DNA of 64,000 bases from NCBI GenBank assembly GCA_019925795.1, contig CM034311.1:21698231-21762230 (forward strand), read 5' to 3'. Shown here piece after piece: positions 1 through 11,210 of this stretch. The position numbers and the translations under genes are program-made. Source of the DNA: Dendrobium chrysotoxum. Lineage: Eukaryota > Streptophyta > Magnoliopsida > Asparagales > Orchidaceae. The notes beneath the pieces were generated by a model, which saw only the letters and a program-made list of their open reading frames with translations, made no database searches and was not told the origin of the DNA. Each line of letters begins with the position of its first letter. Position 1 is the stretch's first letter.

Positions 1-1772
1 TAGGATTTGCACGCATTCATTTAAGAGCAAGTACTTGATTAAACTACTAGCAGTTAGAACGATGAAATAAAACAAAGAAGGGGTGCTTGCGTTTAGGCTA
101 AACTACAATAAAATGCTTGAACAAACAAATAGATTAGAAATTCAAATCAAAGCCAACATAGTGGATGTTCATTCACAATCCCTTAATTAACATTGAGATA
201 AGTAAACACATTAGGAGCTCTCAAAGTAACCCTATGTTTACTAAGCTTTTGTTTAGCAAATTAAGCGGCATAGATCTTTTACAACTTCATCACCACCTAC
301 AAGGTTAGTAGCAAGACGATGTGACTTGATGAGGAAAGAAAGTCACCTTAACCGGGAAAGAATCGTCGTCGGAAAGTAGTCACTTGATGGCCGATGGTAT
401 GGGCGAGGAACCGTAGGATGTGAGCGAAACGTCTCCTGAGTGGGGAAGTATCCGGAGGGGAAACCGTCGTGAGCCGGCCGAGGATGGTCCACCGTCCCTT
501 CTTCCTCTGATCGTCAATCGTATCCACCAAAGTAATGTGGATCCGATCGAAGTATTCTTCGACGGTGTTGTCGAAGTCAAAACCGACGTCGAAGAACGGG
601 GACCGGAGGATGTCAATGTTATCGTCTTCGTCAAGTACCAATCCGTAATCCCATGCGGGCACTTCCATTCATGTTGTTGGAAGGATAACAAGTAGTGTAG
701 GACGAAGCTTTGCCGCCCTTGGTGTCGTCTCCCAAGAAAAGGTGGTTTGCTTTGAGAATCCAAGGAGGAAAGAGGGTGGGGAGGTGGCCGGCCAAGGAGT
801 GGGATTGGGGGGGGGGGGGGATTAGGGTTAGGGTTGTTTTGATAAAATCTGAAGTTATTTTCAGATTTCAGAATTAGAGGGAAGTGGATAAGGAAACTAG
901 ATTTGATTTCAAAAGGTAGGGTTTAATGTGAGGGGGAGGATTGGTGAGAGAAAAGAGGGGAATTGGAGAGAGAGAGGGGGCGGCATAGGGATAGGGGCCG
1001 GCGGCTTGTAGAGGGGATTGGGAGAGATTTGAGGAGGTGATTTGGGTTTCTTAATTTAGGATTAGAGAAAAGGAAAGATTTAATTCTCTCCTTATTAATT
1101 CAAATTTCAAAAAGAGGTCAAATAGGAAACTTTCCTAAAATAGTTTTGGTAATTTAGGAAAGTATTCTAATTTGAATTTAAATTGGATTCAAATCTTTAA
1201 TGCCTTCCAAATATATTCCCTCTTATTTTAGGAAACTCAATTAAAGAGAGGGGAAGGGGTGGGGGCGGGTGGAGGCCGGCGGTTTGTAGAGGTGGGGGAG
1301 AACCGTGGGGGTAGGGGACAGTGGGAAGGGGCTCGATTTGGGGAGAGGGGGGGATGGGCCGTGGGTTGGGGAAGAGGGGAAGGAGAAGGGGAAGGGGAGA
1401 GAAGAACTAAAACTTAAAACCACGAACCCGACACATCGAAGTTGGTGGGTGATGCACTTCCTTCTCTAAAGGATCTCTCCAAGTTCTCAAACTCACATAT
1501 GCAGAAATTTTTCATAATGAGTATTCATCCCCACAAAAGAGAATAAAGGGGCTATATATAAGCCTCATACAAAGACTTAAGAAAGAAAAGACGACGTTGC
1601 CCTTAGGGCTTACAAACAACATAATAAAACAACTCCCTTAAGTAAGGGTAAAACAGTCAACAGAAATAAAAGAAATAAAACAACATAATAAACTTAGAAA
1701 TATAAAGACTCGATCGTGGCCGTAGATCGACGACCACGTCTACGATAAACTTTCCAAGTATGGATGTCCTCA
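1..1772 (-). mobile_element. Ty3-type LTR, minus strand, truncated by left window edge
   Basis: Read on the minus strand, this begins at 1772 with TGAGGACATC, the same start as the plus-strand LTR at 7597. It has a TATA box in the same context (1552-1562, complement gives GGCTTATATATAGCCCC, matching GGCCTATATATAGAGG near 7800) and a reading frame at 348-668 matching the LTR frame of the plus-strand element. Order and spacing agree with the 1.73-kb LTR. It lies where the first ~860 bp of the plus-strand element's 5' LTR should be, so it appears to have inserted there. The sequence is well diverged from the plus-strand LTRs, so this is a related subfamily, not a recent copy. No primer binding site is visible, so the LTR end probably lies left of position 1. 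A G-rich run lies at 809-820. Confidence 0.75.
348..668 (-). CDS. LTR-borne open reading frame, 106 codons, unknown function
   Basis: An uninterrupted frame inside the minus-strand LTR, downstream of its TATA box and so within the predicted transcript leader. Residues 18-26 read NIDILRSPF and residues 55-64 read RKKGRWTILG. The frame aligns without gaps over about 60 residues with the frame at 2066-2362 in the plus-strand LTR (shared core IDIL-SPFFD, then E-D-V-DY spacing, then QR--G-W-I-GR, then SPP-TSP). Many codons for shared residues differ at the third base. No known domain is recognised. The C-terminus is basic and arginine-rich here, whereas the homologue ends in a hydrophobic segment. 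It could be a real small LTR-encoded protein or a chance frame kept open by descent; the third-base pattern favours coding. Confidence 0.45.
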   Translation of the reverse strand: MEVPAWDYGLVLDEDDNIDILRSPFFDVGFDFDNTVEEYFDRIHITLVDTIDDQRKKGRWTILGRLTTVSPPDTSPLRRRFAHILRFLAHTIGHQVTTFRRRFFPG

Positions 1773-2642
1773 TCAATAACCCATTAATTAAATTCCCCTT
1801 AATCCCTCCTAAACTGCCAGCCTTCTCTAGCTCTATCTTGAGATGATTTCAAGTTTCAAATTATCCTCTCCCTCTTTTAGGAAATCTGAAATTAAAATTC
1901 AAATTTTCTAATTAATTTCCCTCCACCTCCTTAACCCAAAGTCCAAGAGTCTTCCACCCACAACCCTAGTCGAAATCCTCCATCCCTCTTTCCCCACCTC
2001 TTCCCCTCTCTGATCCGTCAAGCACCACCTAGGAACAAGCTCCCCCATCGGCCTCTCCTCCATGTATGGCTGATCCCCAAGTCGACCACAGATTTGCATA
2101 TGATTCACAAGGACGAATAGACATCCTTCTATCTCCTTTCTTTGACCCCAACTGGGAGATAGAAGACTCCGTTGACGACTACGTCGACTGCATCCTCTTC
2201 AACTTGTCCGAGATTATCGACAAACAACGACCATCAGGGCAGTGGCGAATCATTGGCCGTCCACCGACTTCTCCTCCGGCTACTTCTCCAACGAACACTA
2301 CCGTAGGTATCTCTTGTCTTTTAGTGGCATCACTAGGGTTGCTTGTATTCTTCCTCCGCTAAAGCGCTACTTTCATGAGCAAGAGTGAGTGAACTCAAGG
2401 TGAGCATTTCTAATTGTTAAGCTGTTGATTCTTGTTATCATTGCCTTAATGTTACTTGACTTATTCTGTTGGTATATTGTGAGCATCCTATTAGTCTAGC
2501 TTGTAATCGCATACTATTACATGAATTCCAATTGAAAGCCTAAGGATCCAACTTGGTGAAACATAAAGCTTATAATTAGCAACGCTTACAAACTATTATT
2601 AATTCATAAAACAAATCTTGTTTACTTGCATGTTTCACATCA
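1773..2642 (+). repeat. 5' LTR remnant of the Ty3 element
   Basis: Matches 8450-9323 of the 3' LTR nearly base for base, with scattered substitutions, and ends at the same CACATCA terminus. The first ~850 bp, with promoter and TATA box, is absent and is replaced by the minus-strand LTR. The remaining part carries the LTR reading frame at 2066-2362. Visible divergence between the two LTRs indicates an old insertion. Confidence 0.85.
2066..2362 (+). CDS. LTR-borne open reading frame, 98 codons, unknown function
   Basis: An open frame in the 5' LTR remnant, starting MADPQVDHRFAYDSQGRIDI. It continues with an acidic middle (EDSVDDYVD), a QWRIIGR motif and a proline/serine/threonine stretch, and ends in a hydrophobic segment (VGISCLLVASLGLLVFF) that could be a membrane anchor. 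It is homologous to the minus-strand frame at 348-668. The 3' LTR copy (8744-9043) is the same frame with two stop codons. No known family is recognised. The frame lies in the part of the LTR that would be transcribed as leader RNA, before gag. Confidence 0.45.
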   Translation: MADPQVDHRFAYDSQGRIDILLSPFFDPNWEIEDSVDDYVDCILFNLSEIIDKQRPSGQWRIIGRPPTSPPATSPTNTTVGISCLLVASLGLLVFFLR

Positions 2643-2644
2643 TC

Positions 2645-2664
2645 TTGGTATTAGAGCATGGTTC
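2645..2664 (+). other. Primer binding site, initiator-tRNA-Met type
   Basis: TTGGTATTAGAGCATGG follows the LTR end by two bases. It differs by one base from TGGTATCAGAGC, the usual plant retrotransposon site complementary to the 3' end of initiator methionine tRNA. It fixes the 5' LTR end at 2642 and the element's orientation. Confidence 0.85.
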
Positions 2665-2882
2665 ATGTAGTAGCATGTGTTTGAGTTTGACTTAGAGTTT
2701 GTCCTAGCATCTTTAAAGTTTAATTTTTACAAAACATTTTATTTAGAAATTTGTATTCTCTATTATTGTTTGCTGTCCACTACATTTTAGCATCATTTAG
2801 AAAGCATTAGGTGCATTGGCATATAGAATTAGGTGCTGCCCTTTATACCATAGTATCCCTAGTTGTCACCTAGCATATCCCA

Positions 2883-4095
2883 ATGGACCCAAAACAAATT
2901 CAGCGAACTTTAGATCTAATCGTAGGACAACTTGGAACTGTTACCCAACAGAATAGAGAGACCCAAGTTGACTTAACTAAATTTTGCCATCAAGCTGAAG
3001 AACGTCTAGATCACATAGAAAGGATACCATACTCTTTACACTCCATCTAGACCATCGTCCCCTTATGCTGAAGAAGGTCGACCCGAGGATGTTCCACTAC
3101 AAGACCCTTACCGTCGTGACAACCCTAGGACTCGTAGAGAACCTGTAGATCCTATTTGGGGAGACAACGACGCCCAATTACTGAAAAACATTAGTATAGA
3201 TGCCCCTTCCTTTGATGGCACCTTAGACCCCCAAGTCTTCCTAGATTGGCTCAAGGGTATGGATAGTTACTTTAGGTGGTATAACATTTCGGAGGCAAGA
3301 AAAGTCAGATTTGCTGAAATGAAGTTGACTGGTAGGGCTAACCAGTATTGGAATAACCTTGAACATATGCAATAAACTCGAGGAGAATACCCTATCACGG
3401 ATTGGAGGATAATGAAACAAGAACTCAAACAAAAGTATCTTCCCCCTTCCTACTACCCCAGGCTTTTAGATTGTTGGAATAGATTAACCCAGGGTAGTAA
3501 ACCTGTGAAGAATTACATATCTGCTTTTGATGATTTCATGATCTACCGTAGTGGCGAGGAAACCACCACCCCAGCCCAACTTCTATCAATGTTTAGAGCT
3601 GAACTTAGGGAAGACCTTCGAAACGAACTCTTTGCTAGAGGAATCACGACCTTAAAGGCTGCTTGTAGTCTTGTGCTAAACCTAGAAGAATCTAGGAATC
3701 ATGCCCACTCTAGGAGCCAAGACTCCCGTCCTACTCCTTTTAAACCCTCCTCCAGCCAACCTCAAAACAAACCACCTGGTCCCATGACTGGTCGACCCAC
3801 TGCTGGGCAATTCCAACCTTGCCCTGACTATAAGAGCAAAACCCCTGAACGTGAGACACCAAAACCCCTACGGGAACCAAATGCTTTAGGTGTCATGGGT
3901 ATGAACACATTACCTCTCAATGTTCCGGCTCATAAGGTAACTATAATCGAGGAAGTTATCGATGAGGAGGATGAACCTGACACTAAACTAGTTCATCACA
4001 TCGATGACGACGAGGAGTTTTTTTGTGAGGAAGACACTGTCGTGATCCACTCACTGCCTTTAGAAGATGGGTCACTTAGACCTGCAAGTTGTTAG
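2883..4095 (+). pseudogene. gag: Ty3/gypsy gag, broken
   Basis: Starts MDPKQIQRTLDLIVGQLG. It stops in frame at 3048-3050 and resumes in a shifted frame as a retrotransposon gag capsid region (DAPSFDGTLDPQVFLDWLK, about 3200-3260; then YWNNLEHMQ before a TAA at 3373-3375). The longest open part (3412-4095) holds the rest of the capsid domain: KQELKQKYLPPSYYPRLLD, then AELREDLRNELFARGI. It is followed by a low-complexity proline/serine/glutamine linker and an acidic tail. No intact zinc knuckle is seen. The product would package element RNA; this copy cannot make it intact. Confidence 0.85.
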
Positions 4096-4129
4096 GTGTG
4101 CTCTGTCACAACCTAAAATGAGTGACGAT

Positions 4130-4654
4130 TAGTGTGGAACTTCCATCTTCCATACTTTCACCAAAATTGGTGACAAGAACTGTAAGGTTATCATTGATAG
4201 TGGAAGCTGCATTAATGCTGTTTCATTTGCTATGATTTCTAAACTTCACCTGAAGACGAGTCCGCACACGAACCCATACAAAGTCGCTTGGATCAACTCG
4301 ACCACCTTGGAAGTGAAAGAAAGGAGACTTATCCCCATTGAGTTTGTGGGATACAAAGAAAAGATATGGTGCGATGTTTTAACCATGGATGTTGGTCAGA
4401 TCATCCTTGGCCGCCCCTGGCTTTTCGAAAACGACGTTCATATCTATAGGAGATCAAACACCTGCGTGTTTGAGCACGATGGAAAAAAGATTAAGTTGTT
4501 ACCCTCCCAACCTAAGTCTACCAACGAGGAAATAAGGCCCACTCCTCTTAAACCTAGCACAGTCCTAAATCTATTGACCGCCAAAGACCTGGACACTGAA
4601 CTAGGATTAGGATCACCCTTATACGCTTTAGTAGCCCCAAGAAGTGAGTGTTGA
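4130..4654 (+). pseudogene. Ty3/gypsy aspartic protease, broken
   Basis: After a TAG at 4130-4132 the frame reads HTFTKIGDKNCKVIIDSGSC. DSGS is the active-site motif of retroviral-type aspartic proteases. Downstream, IWCDVLTMDVGQIILGRPWL is the conserved second half of the plant Ty3 protease (ILGRPW). It is separated from gag by a frameshift near 4076-4095 and joins the reverse transcriptase region with a small frame change at 4640. Confidence 0.8.
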
Positions 4655-6020
4655 GCAGGAAGAACCAATCCCAGAAGAGGTTAAACCCCTCCTTGAGACC
4701 TATGCTGATGTTTTCCCTGAGGATTTGCCCAAACATCGCCCACCTCTAAGGGACATCCGACATGTCATCGACTTAGTACCTGGAGCTTCCCTAACCAACC
4801 TACCACATTATCACATGAACCCCACGGAGCATGCTGAACTTAAGAAACAGGTAGATGAGTTACTACAATGTGGTTGTATTAAGAAAAGCCTTAGTCCGTG
4901 TGCTGTCTTCGCCCTCTTGACCCCCAAGAAGAATGGTTCATGGAGAATGTGTGTTGACAGCCGCATTATCAATAAAATCACGGTTAAGTATCGTTTCCCC
5001 ATTCCTCGTCTGGACGACATGCTAGATATGATGACCGGAGCCACCATATTCTCTAAAATTGATCTCAAGAGTGGCTATCACCAAATTAGAATCCATCCAG
5101 GAGACGAATGGAAAACTGCTTTTAAAATGAAGGATGGGCTATACGAATAGACATTTATGCCATTTGGTTTGAGTAACGCACCAAGTATGTTTATGAGAGT
5201 TATGACCCAGGTCCTCAGACCTTTCCTAGGAAAATTTGTAGTTGTTTACTTTGATGATATCCTGATCTATAGTAATTCGATGGATCAACACTTAGATCAT
5301 CTAAAACAAGTTTGTGAAGTTTTGAGAAGAGAACAGTTGTATGTTAATCCTAAGAAGTGTATGTTCCTCACTACTAATGTGACTTTTCTCGGATTTGTCA
5401 TATCCTCCCAAGGCATATCAACTGAACCTGAGAAAGTGCGAGTAATTAATGAGTGGCCCGAACTAAAGAATATTAGAGATGTTAGGAGTTTTCATGGATT
5501 GGCCACGTTTTATCAGAGGTTTATTAGAAATTTTAGCACTATAATGGCCTCGATAACGGATTGCCTAAAGAAGGGAGAATTTCAGTGGACTATTGCCGCC
5601 ACTAAAGCCTTCAAAGAAATCAAGAGACGAATGGTAGAAGCCCCGGTTATGAGACTACCCGACTTTTCTAAAGTCTTTGAAGTAACCTGCGACGCTTCAT
5701 GCATTGATATTGGTGGAGTCCTTTCTCAAGAAGGACACCCAGTCGCTTACTTCAACGAGATATTGAACGACATTAGGCAACGATACTCCACCTACGACAA
5801 AGAGTTTCATGCCATTATTCAATCCCTTAGGTATTGGAGACATTACCTAGTCCCTCAAGAATTTGTTATCTTTTCGGATCACGAAGCGTTGTGATATATT
5901 AATTCCCAAAAGAAACTCAATGCCCGACATAGTCGTTGGGTTGAATTCCTGCAAGGGTATACCTACACGATCAGACATAAAGTAGGATTCGAGAATAAAG
6001 CAACTGATGCTTTAAGCCGT
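4644..6020 (+). pseudogene. pol: Ty3/gypsy reverse transcriptase and RNase H, two internal stops
   Basis: The frame reads GSWRMCVDSRIINKITVKYR and TIFSKIDLKSGYHQIRI, then a TAG at 5148-5150 where the family has a tryptophan codon. It continues MPFGLSNAPSMFMRVM and VVVYFDDILIYS, so the YFDD catalytic motif is intact. RNase H follows (FEVTCDASCIDIGGVL, then YSTYDKEFHAIIQSL). It is broken by TGA at 5892-5894, again where tryptophan is expected, and resumes to KATDALSRR near 6018. Confidence 0.9.
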
Positions 6021-6023
6021 CGG

Positions 6024-7590
6024 ATGATGGTTACTCGTGAGATGAGGGCTAAAGTAATTGGATTTGAGCGCATTAAAGAAGATTACAAAGATTGCCCTGA
6101 CTTTAAGGATACTTATTTGCTGCTAACTGCTGGAAGTGAACTTATAATCCGTGATTTCTTCTTGAACGATGGATATTTATTCAAATCCCAGAAGCTCTGC
6201 ATCCCCAACGCGTCCCTTTGTGAATACCTTATTTGGGAATTATATGCTGGTGGATTAGCTGGACATTTTGGTCAAACCAAAACTATCGCTGCGGTTAAAA
6301 ATCGATTTTACTGGCCTAGTCTTAAGCGTGATGTTAGTAGATTAGTGAAGCGGTGTCACACCTGTCAGTTGGCCAAACAAAGGAAACAAAACACAGGCCT
6401 TTATACGCCTCTACCTGTACCCAACTGCCCTTGGCAAGACGTGAGTATGGATTTCGTCCTAGGTCTACCCAAGACCTTTAGGAAGCATGATTCTGTCTGT
6501 GTGGTAATCGATCGTTTTCTAAGATGGCTCATTTCCTCTTGCGCTCCAAAACTTTCGATGCCTCTAGGATTGTGAAATTATATTTCGATGAGATTGTCAG
6601 GCTCCATGGTTTACCCAAAACCATAGTGTCTGATCGTGACGTTAAGTTCACTAGTTATTTTTGGAATATCTTATGGCATAAACTGGGTACCAAACTCCAG
6701 TTTTCCACTTCTTTCCACCCACAAACCGATGGGCAAACGGAAGTTGTTAATAGGAGCCTAGGCAACCTTCTTAGAACTGTGGTAGGCGAACACATTCGAG
6801 ATTAGGATTCCAAATTACTTATAGCTGAATTCGCCTATAATAATTCTGTTAATCGAACCACGGGTCTGAGTCCTGCTGAAATTTTGTACGGGTACCAACC
6901 TAGACAGCCTATAGATTTAATTCCTATGGGTCCCAAACTAAGAGCATCTAAGTCTGCATCTGCATTTACATCCCATCTTTAGGAATTGCATAAGGAAACT
7001 AATAAAAAGATTGAACAAAGCAATGCTAACTATAAACTTAATACGGATCTCAAGAAACAATTCAAAGAATTTGAGGTTGGAGACTTTGTAATGGTTCGGA
7101 TTCATCTGGAGCGGTTCCCACAAGGGACCGTTAAAAAGTTATATACTAGAAGCACAGGACCTTTCAAAATAACATAAAAAATAAATAGTAATGCTTATGT
7201 GCTAGACCTTCCTGAAGGTTTTAACATTAATCCTACGTTTAACATCGAAGATCTTGTAGCCTTTGAGGGTCCAAAGTTTAACCCCACTAATCCACTAAAT
7301 AATAAGCCTTGTGTGAACCTACTTGGTGAGAACCTTAGCCTATCTCCACTCCCAAACATTCCTACTTTATCCACTGCAGAGAAGATTGAGGCAATACTTA
7401 GTGATGAAATTATTTTCACTAAAGATGGTGGTCGTCAAAGGTATTTAGTTCAATGGACAGGGAAACCGGAGATGGAGAACATGTGGATCGACCATGATGA
7501 GCTGTAGAGATTGGACCCCGATCTGCTAGAGTGGTACGAGAGTTCCAGAGATGCTTACTCGATAGGGTCGAGCTTTCTCCTACCTGGGGA
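6024..7590 (+). pseudogene. pol: Ty3/gypsy integrase with C-terminal chromodomain, broken
   Basis: The H2C2 zinc region (LAGHFGQTKTIAAVKNRFYW, then RCHTCQLAK) is followed by the catalytic core start (MDFVLGLPKT), a frameshift near 6515-6530, then IVSDRDVKFTSYFW and HPQTDGQTEVVNRSL, which carry the second Asp and the Glu of the D,D(35)E triad. Stops lie at 6803, 6980 and 7175. A chromodomain-like segment (RYLVQWTGKPEMENMWIDHD) runs to a TAG at 7505-7507, and the reading resumes as RLDPDLLEWYESS. Chromodomains direct integration of chromoviruses to particular chromatin. Confidence 0.88.
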
Positions 7591-7596
7591 GAATAA

Positions 7597-9323
7597 TGAG
7601 GACATCAGCCAGAGATTTCGACATGTGTACCATCGACGGAATCGTAGATCAACGGCTACAATTTGGAGCCTTTACTTTTGATGTATTTTATATTTTATTT
7701 ATTATGCATTTTCGTTTTCCTATTTTACCCCTATGGATAGTGAGTTCTTATTGTAACCCCGAGGGCATTTGAGTCTTTCTTCTTTTCTTTATTATTGAGG
7801 CCTATATATAGAGGTCTTTTGCTTTGTATGAGATTAATGATAAATCAATAAAAAAAATTTCAACTTTTCTTTACTCTTGTTGCTTGTGTGCTTCGGAGAG
7901 AAGAGAGAACCCTAGGAGAGGGCCAAAAGTAATACCCGACAGTCGCCGAAAGGTTTTGGCTCTCGGTCTTATTTTCCTTTCTTCCTTCCCCATCGCCCTC
8001 CTACACCACCACCGGCCCCTCCCCCTACATCCACTCCAAACCGCCGGAAACCCAACCCCACCAATCCCGCCACCAGCCCCCACCCTCCAGCCGCCGGCCT
8101 CCACCCTCCAGCGGTCGATTCCTCTCCCTAGATCTCCCCTAGCCGCCGGCCTACCTTTCCCACAAGGTTTGAATATTCAAAATTCAAATTATTTTAATTA
8201 CCTTCCTAAAATAGCACAATGCTACTTAGGAAAGTATCCTTATTTGAATTCAATTAAATATTTGAATTTCAAATACTTTCCTATTGTTGAAACCCAATTA
8301 GGAAGCCTCCCTAAATAAATCAAATCTGAAATTAAAATTCAAATTTGATTCCAATCAATAATTAATCCTTTGAGCCAACATACATTAAACCTAACTATCT
8401 CTCTCCTCTCTCACATGGTCGCCCCCTCCTTCCCCTTTCTCTCTCCAATTTAATTAATAACCCATTAATTAAATTCCCCTTAATCCCTCCTAAACCACCG
8501 GCCCCCTCTAGCCCTATCTTGGGATGATTTCGAATTTCAAATTATTCCCTGTTTTTAGAAAATCTGAAATTAAAATTCAGATTTTCTAATTAATTTCCCT
8601 CCACCTCCTTAACCCAAAGTCCAAGAGTCTTCCACCCACAACCCTAGCCGAAATCCTTCATCCCTCTTTCCCCACATCTTCTCCTCTCTGATATGTCAAG
8701 CACCACCTAGGAACAAGCTCCCCCACCAGCCTCTCCTCCATGTATGGTCGATCCCGAAGTCGACCACGGATTTGCATATGATTCACAAGGACGAATAGGC
8801 ATGCTTTTATCTCCTTTCTTTGACCCCAACTGGGAGATAGAAGACTCCGTTGACGACTAATTCAACCGCATCCTCTTCAACTTGTCTAAGATTATCGACG
8901 AATAAGTACCATCAAGGCAGTGGCAAATCATTGGCCGTCCACCGACTTCTCCTCCTCCGGCTACTTCTCCAACGAACACTACCGTAGGCATCTCCTGTCT
9001 TTTAGTGGCATCACTAGGTTTGCTTGTATTCTTTCTCTGCTAAAGCACTACTTTCATGAGCGAGAGTGAGGGAACTCAATGTGAGCATTTCTAATTGTTA
9101 AGCTGTGGATTCTTGTTATCATTGCCTTAGTGTTACTTGACTTATTCTGTTGTTATATTGTGAGCATCATATTAATCTAGCTTGTAATCACATACTATTA
9201 CATGAATTCCAATTGAAAGCCTAAGGATCCAACTTGGTGAAACATAAAGCTTATAATTAGCAACGCTTACAAACTATTGTTAATTCCTAAAACAATTCTT
9301 GTTTACTTGCATGTTTCACATCA
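7597..9323 (+). repeat. Complete 3' LTR of the Ty3 element, 1,727 bp
   Basis: Starts TGAGGACATC after a purine-rich tract (CTGGGGAGAA) and ends TTCACATCA, giving TG...CA termini. It contains a TATA box (7803-7811) and an AATAAA-like signal near 7846-7851 (CAATAAAAAA). From 8744 to 9043 it holds the LTR reading frame seen intact at 2066-2362, here with two in-frame stops. The right boundary is supported by the 5' LTR end at 2642 and by LINE sequence resuming at 9324. Confidence 0.9.
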
Positions 9324-9512
9324 ATTAGATTTAGCCTATGTTAAGAAAGGTAGAGATAGACCTAAAAAAAATTGGTTAGAAAGTATTAGAAACAACCTTT
9401 TTTTTATTAGATTTAAATGAGAATTTGACTTTTAATAGGGCACAACGGAGAAAAAAGATTCACGCAGTCGACCCCACGTAGAGGGATAAAGGTTTGACGT
9501 TGTTGTTGTTGT
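9324..9512 (+). mobile_element. RTE LINE 3' end, interrupted by the Ty3 element
   Basis: Matches the 3' end of the other RTE LINEs in the window. The region encodes the tail after the reverse transcriptase (the family's GRGRPKKTWLE is visible as GRDRPKKNWLE). It is followed by the conserved CGACCCCACGTAG block and a terminal (TTG)n tract ending about 9512. The rest of this LINE should lie left of the Ty3 insertion. Confidence 0.8.
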
Positions 9513-9539
9513 AAAGTACTTGAAGGAACCTGCTCTTAA

Positions 9540-11210
9540 GAGTAAGAAATGAATTTTCCATTTTGATGATTTGTTAAATAATATCTAAGATAAGCTCTCA
9601 AGATAGAGATTTAAAATGCTATCCCTTGGTAGTAATTCGATCTTATTAAAGTATATTATTCCTATTTATATTCTTCACACCATGAATCCTCTTCCTGCTG
9701 TGACTAATAGAATTGAAAAGTTTTTTTAACAAATTTCTTTAGAGTAGTTCTAGTGATCATAAGAAAATACAAGGATTTTCATGGAAGGAAATATGCTTTC
9801 CTTTAATGGGCATGATTAAAAGGTAGTGTGAGGGTTATAAAATTGAAAGAATGGATCCAAGCTTCCTTTATTAAGCTTTGGTGGAACTTCAGAACAACAT
9901 GAAAGTCAATAGGTTAACTTTATGGACATACTGTGATGGGGCCCACCCTTTCTTGGCCGCTTACAAAATGAGGGATTTCCCTTGTTGGAAGATATTTTGC
10001 AATATTAAAGAAGTGGTTGAGAAATTCATAGCTTGCGGCATATATTCTAGAAATGTTTTCTTCTAGCAAGATATTTGGGTTGAAGTAGTCTCTAGGATCT
10101 CATATGAATAACTCTCACGGTATTTCTAGTAAAGTCAATCCATTTTTTTCAACGAGAAAGAATGAATTTTGTAAAATATGCATATTTACTACCTCAACAT
10201 AGAACCCAACAAATCACTTACATCACCATTACATCTACAGATAAAGATATCATCATATTTAGAGAATCAAGTAATGTTGAATTCTTAAGCTATCTAGAGT
10301 ACTTTAGGAGGGAAAAAACAAGTTTTTCATTTAAATTTTTTTGGCATAAGGGAATCCCCTTGACTATATCTACTTTTCTTGCGGATTCCGATGGATGATT
10401 CAAAACATGGGCTTTTAAATTGCTTCTATATCACAATGATGTCAAGCAAAAATTTTCAAATTCATACACACAATCTAGGCTCTTTTGCTTATTTGCTTTG
10501 TGTAGATTCATTTAAAGATGGCTCTTCCTAAAGGGAACCTTGTAATCCTTTATTCCAATTTACATGTTTTGGTTCATTGGGTTGGAAAGGAATGATTCAA
10601 AATATAGAGGCTCAAGCTTAGTTCTTCTAGAATTATAATTAACATATATGAACATATCAAATCGCATTAATCCATCAATCTTATTTCTGAGAAAACTTAA
10701 AAAGGGAAAGATCTGAGTTGCCATTATTTTGGTATCATAAAACTTGCATTGGAGGGTAAGAAGGTGAAACTAGTGAAATGCCCAAACCTCTTATGCTATT
10801 AAACTCAATCTTGATGATTGTGCCAAGGGGAGTTCAGGCCCTATTGCTAGTGGTGGGGTCTTTTAAGATAGTAATGGTGTGCTTATTATGGCTTTTGTTA
10901 TTCCTTTGGACATTCAAAATGACTTTAGAGCTGAGTTACTAACTCTTATACTTGAAATTTGTCATGAGAAAGGATTTAATCAACTTCTAATTGAGATGTA
11001 TGCCTTAACCTCATTCAAATTATTCTATCTAACAAAATAACTAACATTGGCAGCTTACGCTTGATTAGAAGAGCAAGAAACATGTTACAAAGTTGAAATT
11101 TTAGGCTAAGTCACAACCATCGAAGAGTGAATGGTTATGCTGATAAGCTTCCAAATAAAGGGGCTAATTTGAATGCCAAAATTATATTTCTACCTCATTA
11201 AATAGCAACC
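9540..11210 (+). pseudogene. L1-type LINE remnant with RNase H-like domain
   Basis: Heavily mutated. Around 10800-11010 the translation resembles the plant LINE RNase H domain (LNLDDCAKGSSGPIASGGVF, then FRAELLTLILEICHEKGFNQ). Around 11095-11175 it reads SHNHRRVNGYADKLPNKG, matching the family's H-R-N--AD-LA-G ending. Upstream open stretches (9878-10066, 10162-10398) may be decayed C-terminal reverse transcriptase. No boundaries or target duplications were found. Confidence 0.55.

Larger units (their letters stand above)
1773..9323 (+). mobile_element. Degenerate Ty3/gypsy chromovirus, plus strand
   Basis: Order: 5' LTR remnant (1773-2642), primer binding site (2645 onward), gag (2883-4095), aspartic protease (about 4130-4640), reverse transcriptase/RNase H (4644-6020), integrase (6024-7180), chromodomain-like tail (about 7376-7507), purine-rich tract (7586-7593) and complete 3' LTR (7597-9323). 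Reverse transcriptase before integrase, plus a C-terminal chromodomain, place it among Ty3/gypsy chromoviruses. At least eight in-frame stops and a few frameshifts make it non-autonomous. It lies inside an RTE LINE, whose 3' end resumes at 9324. Its own 5' LTR was later hit by the minus-strand LTR at 1-1772. Confidence 0.9.
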
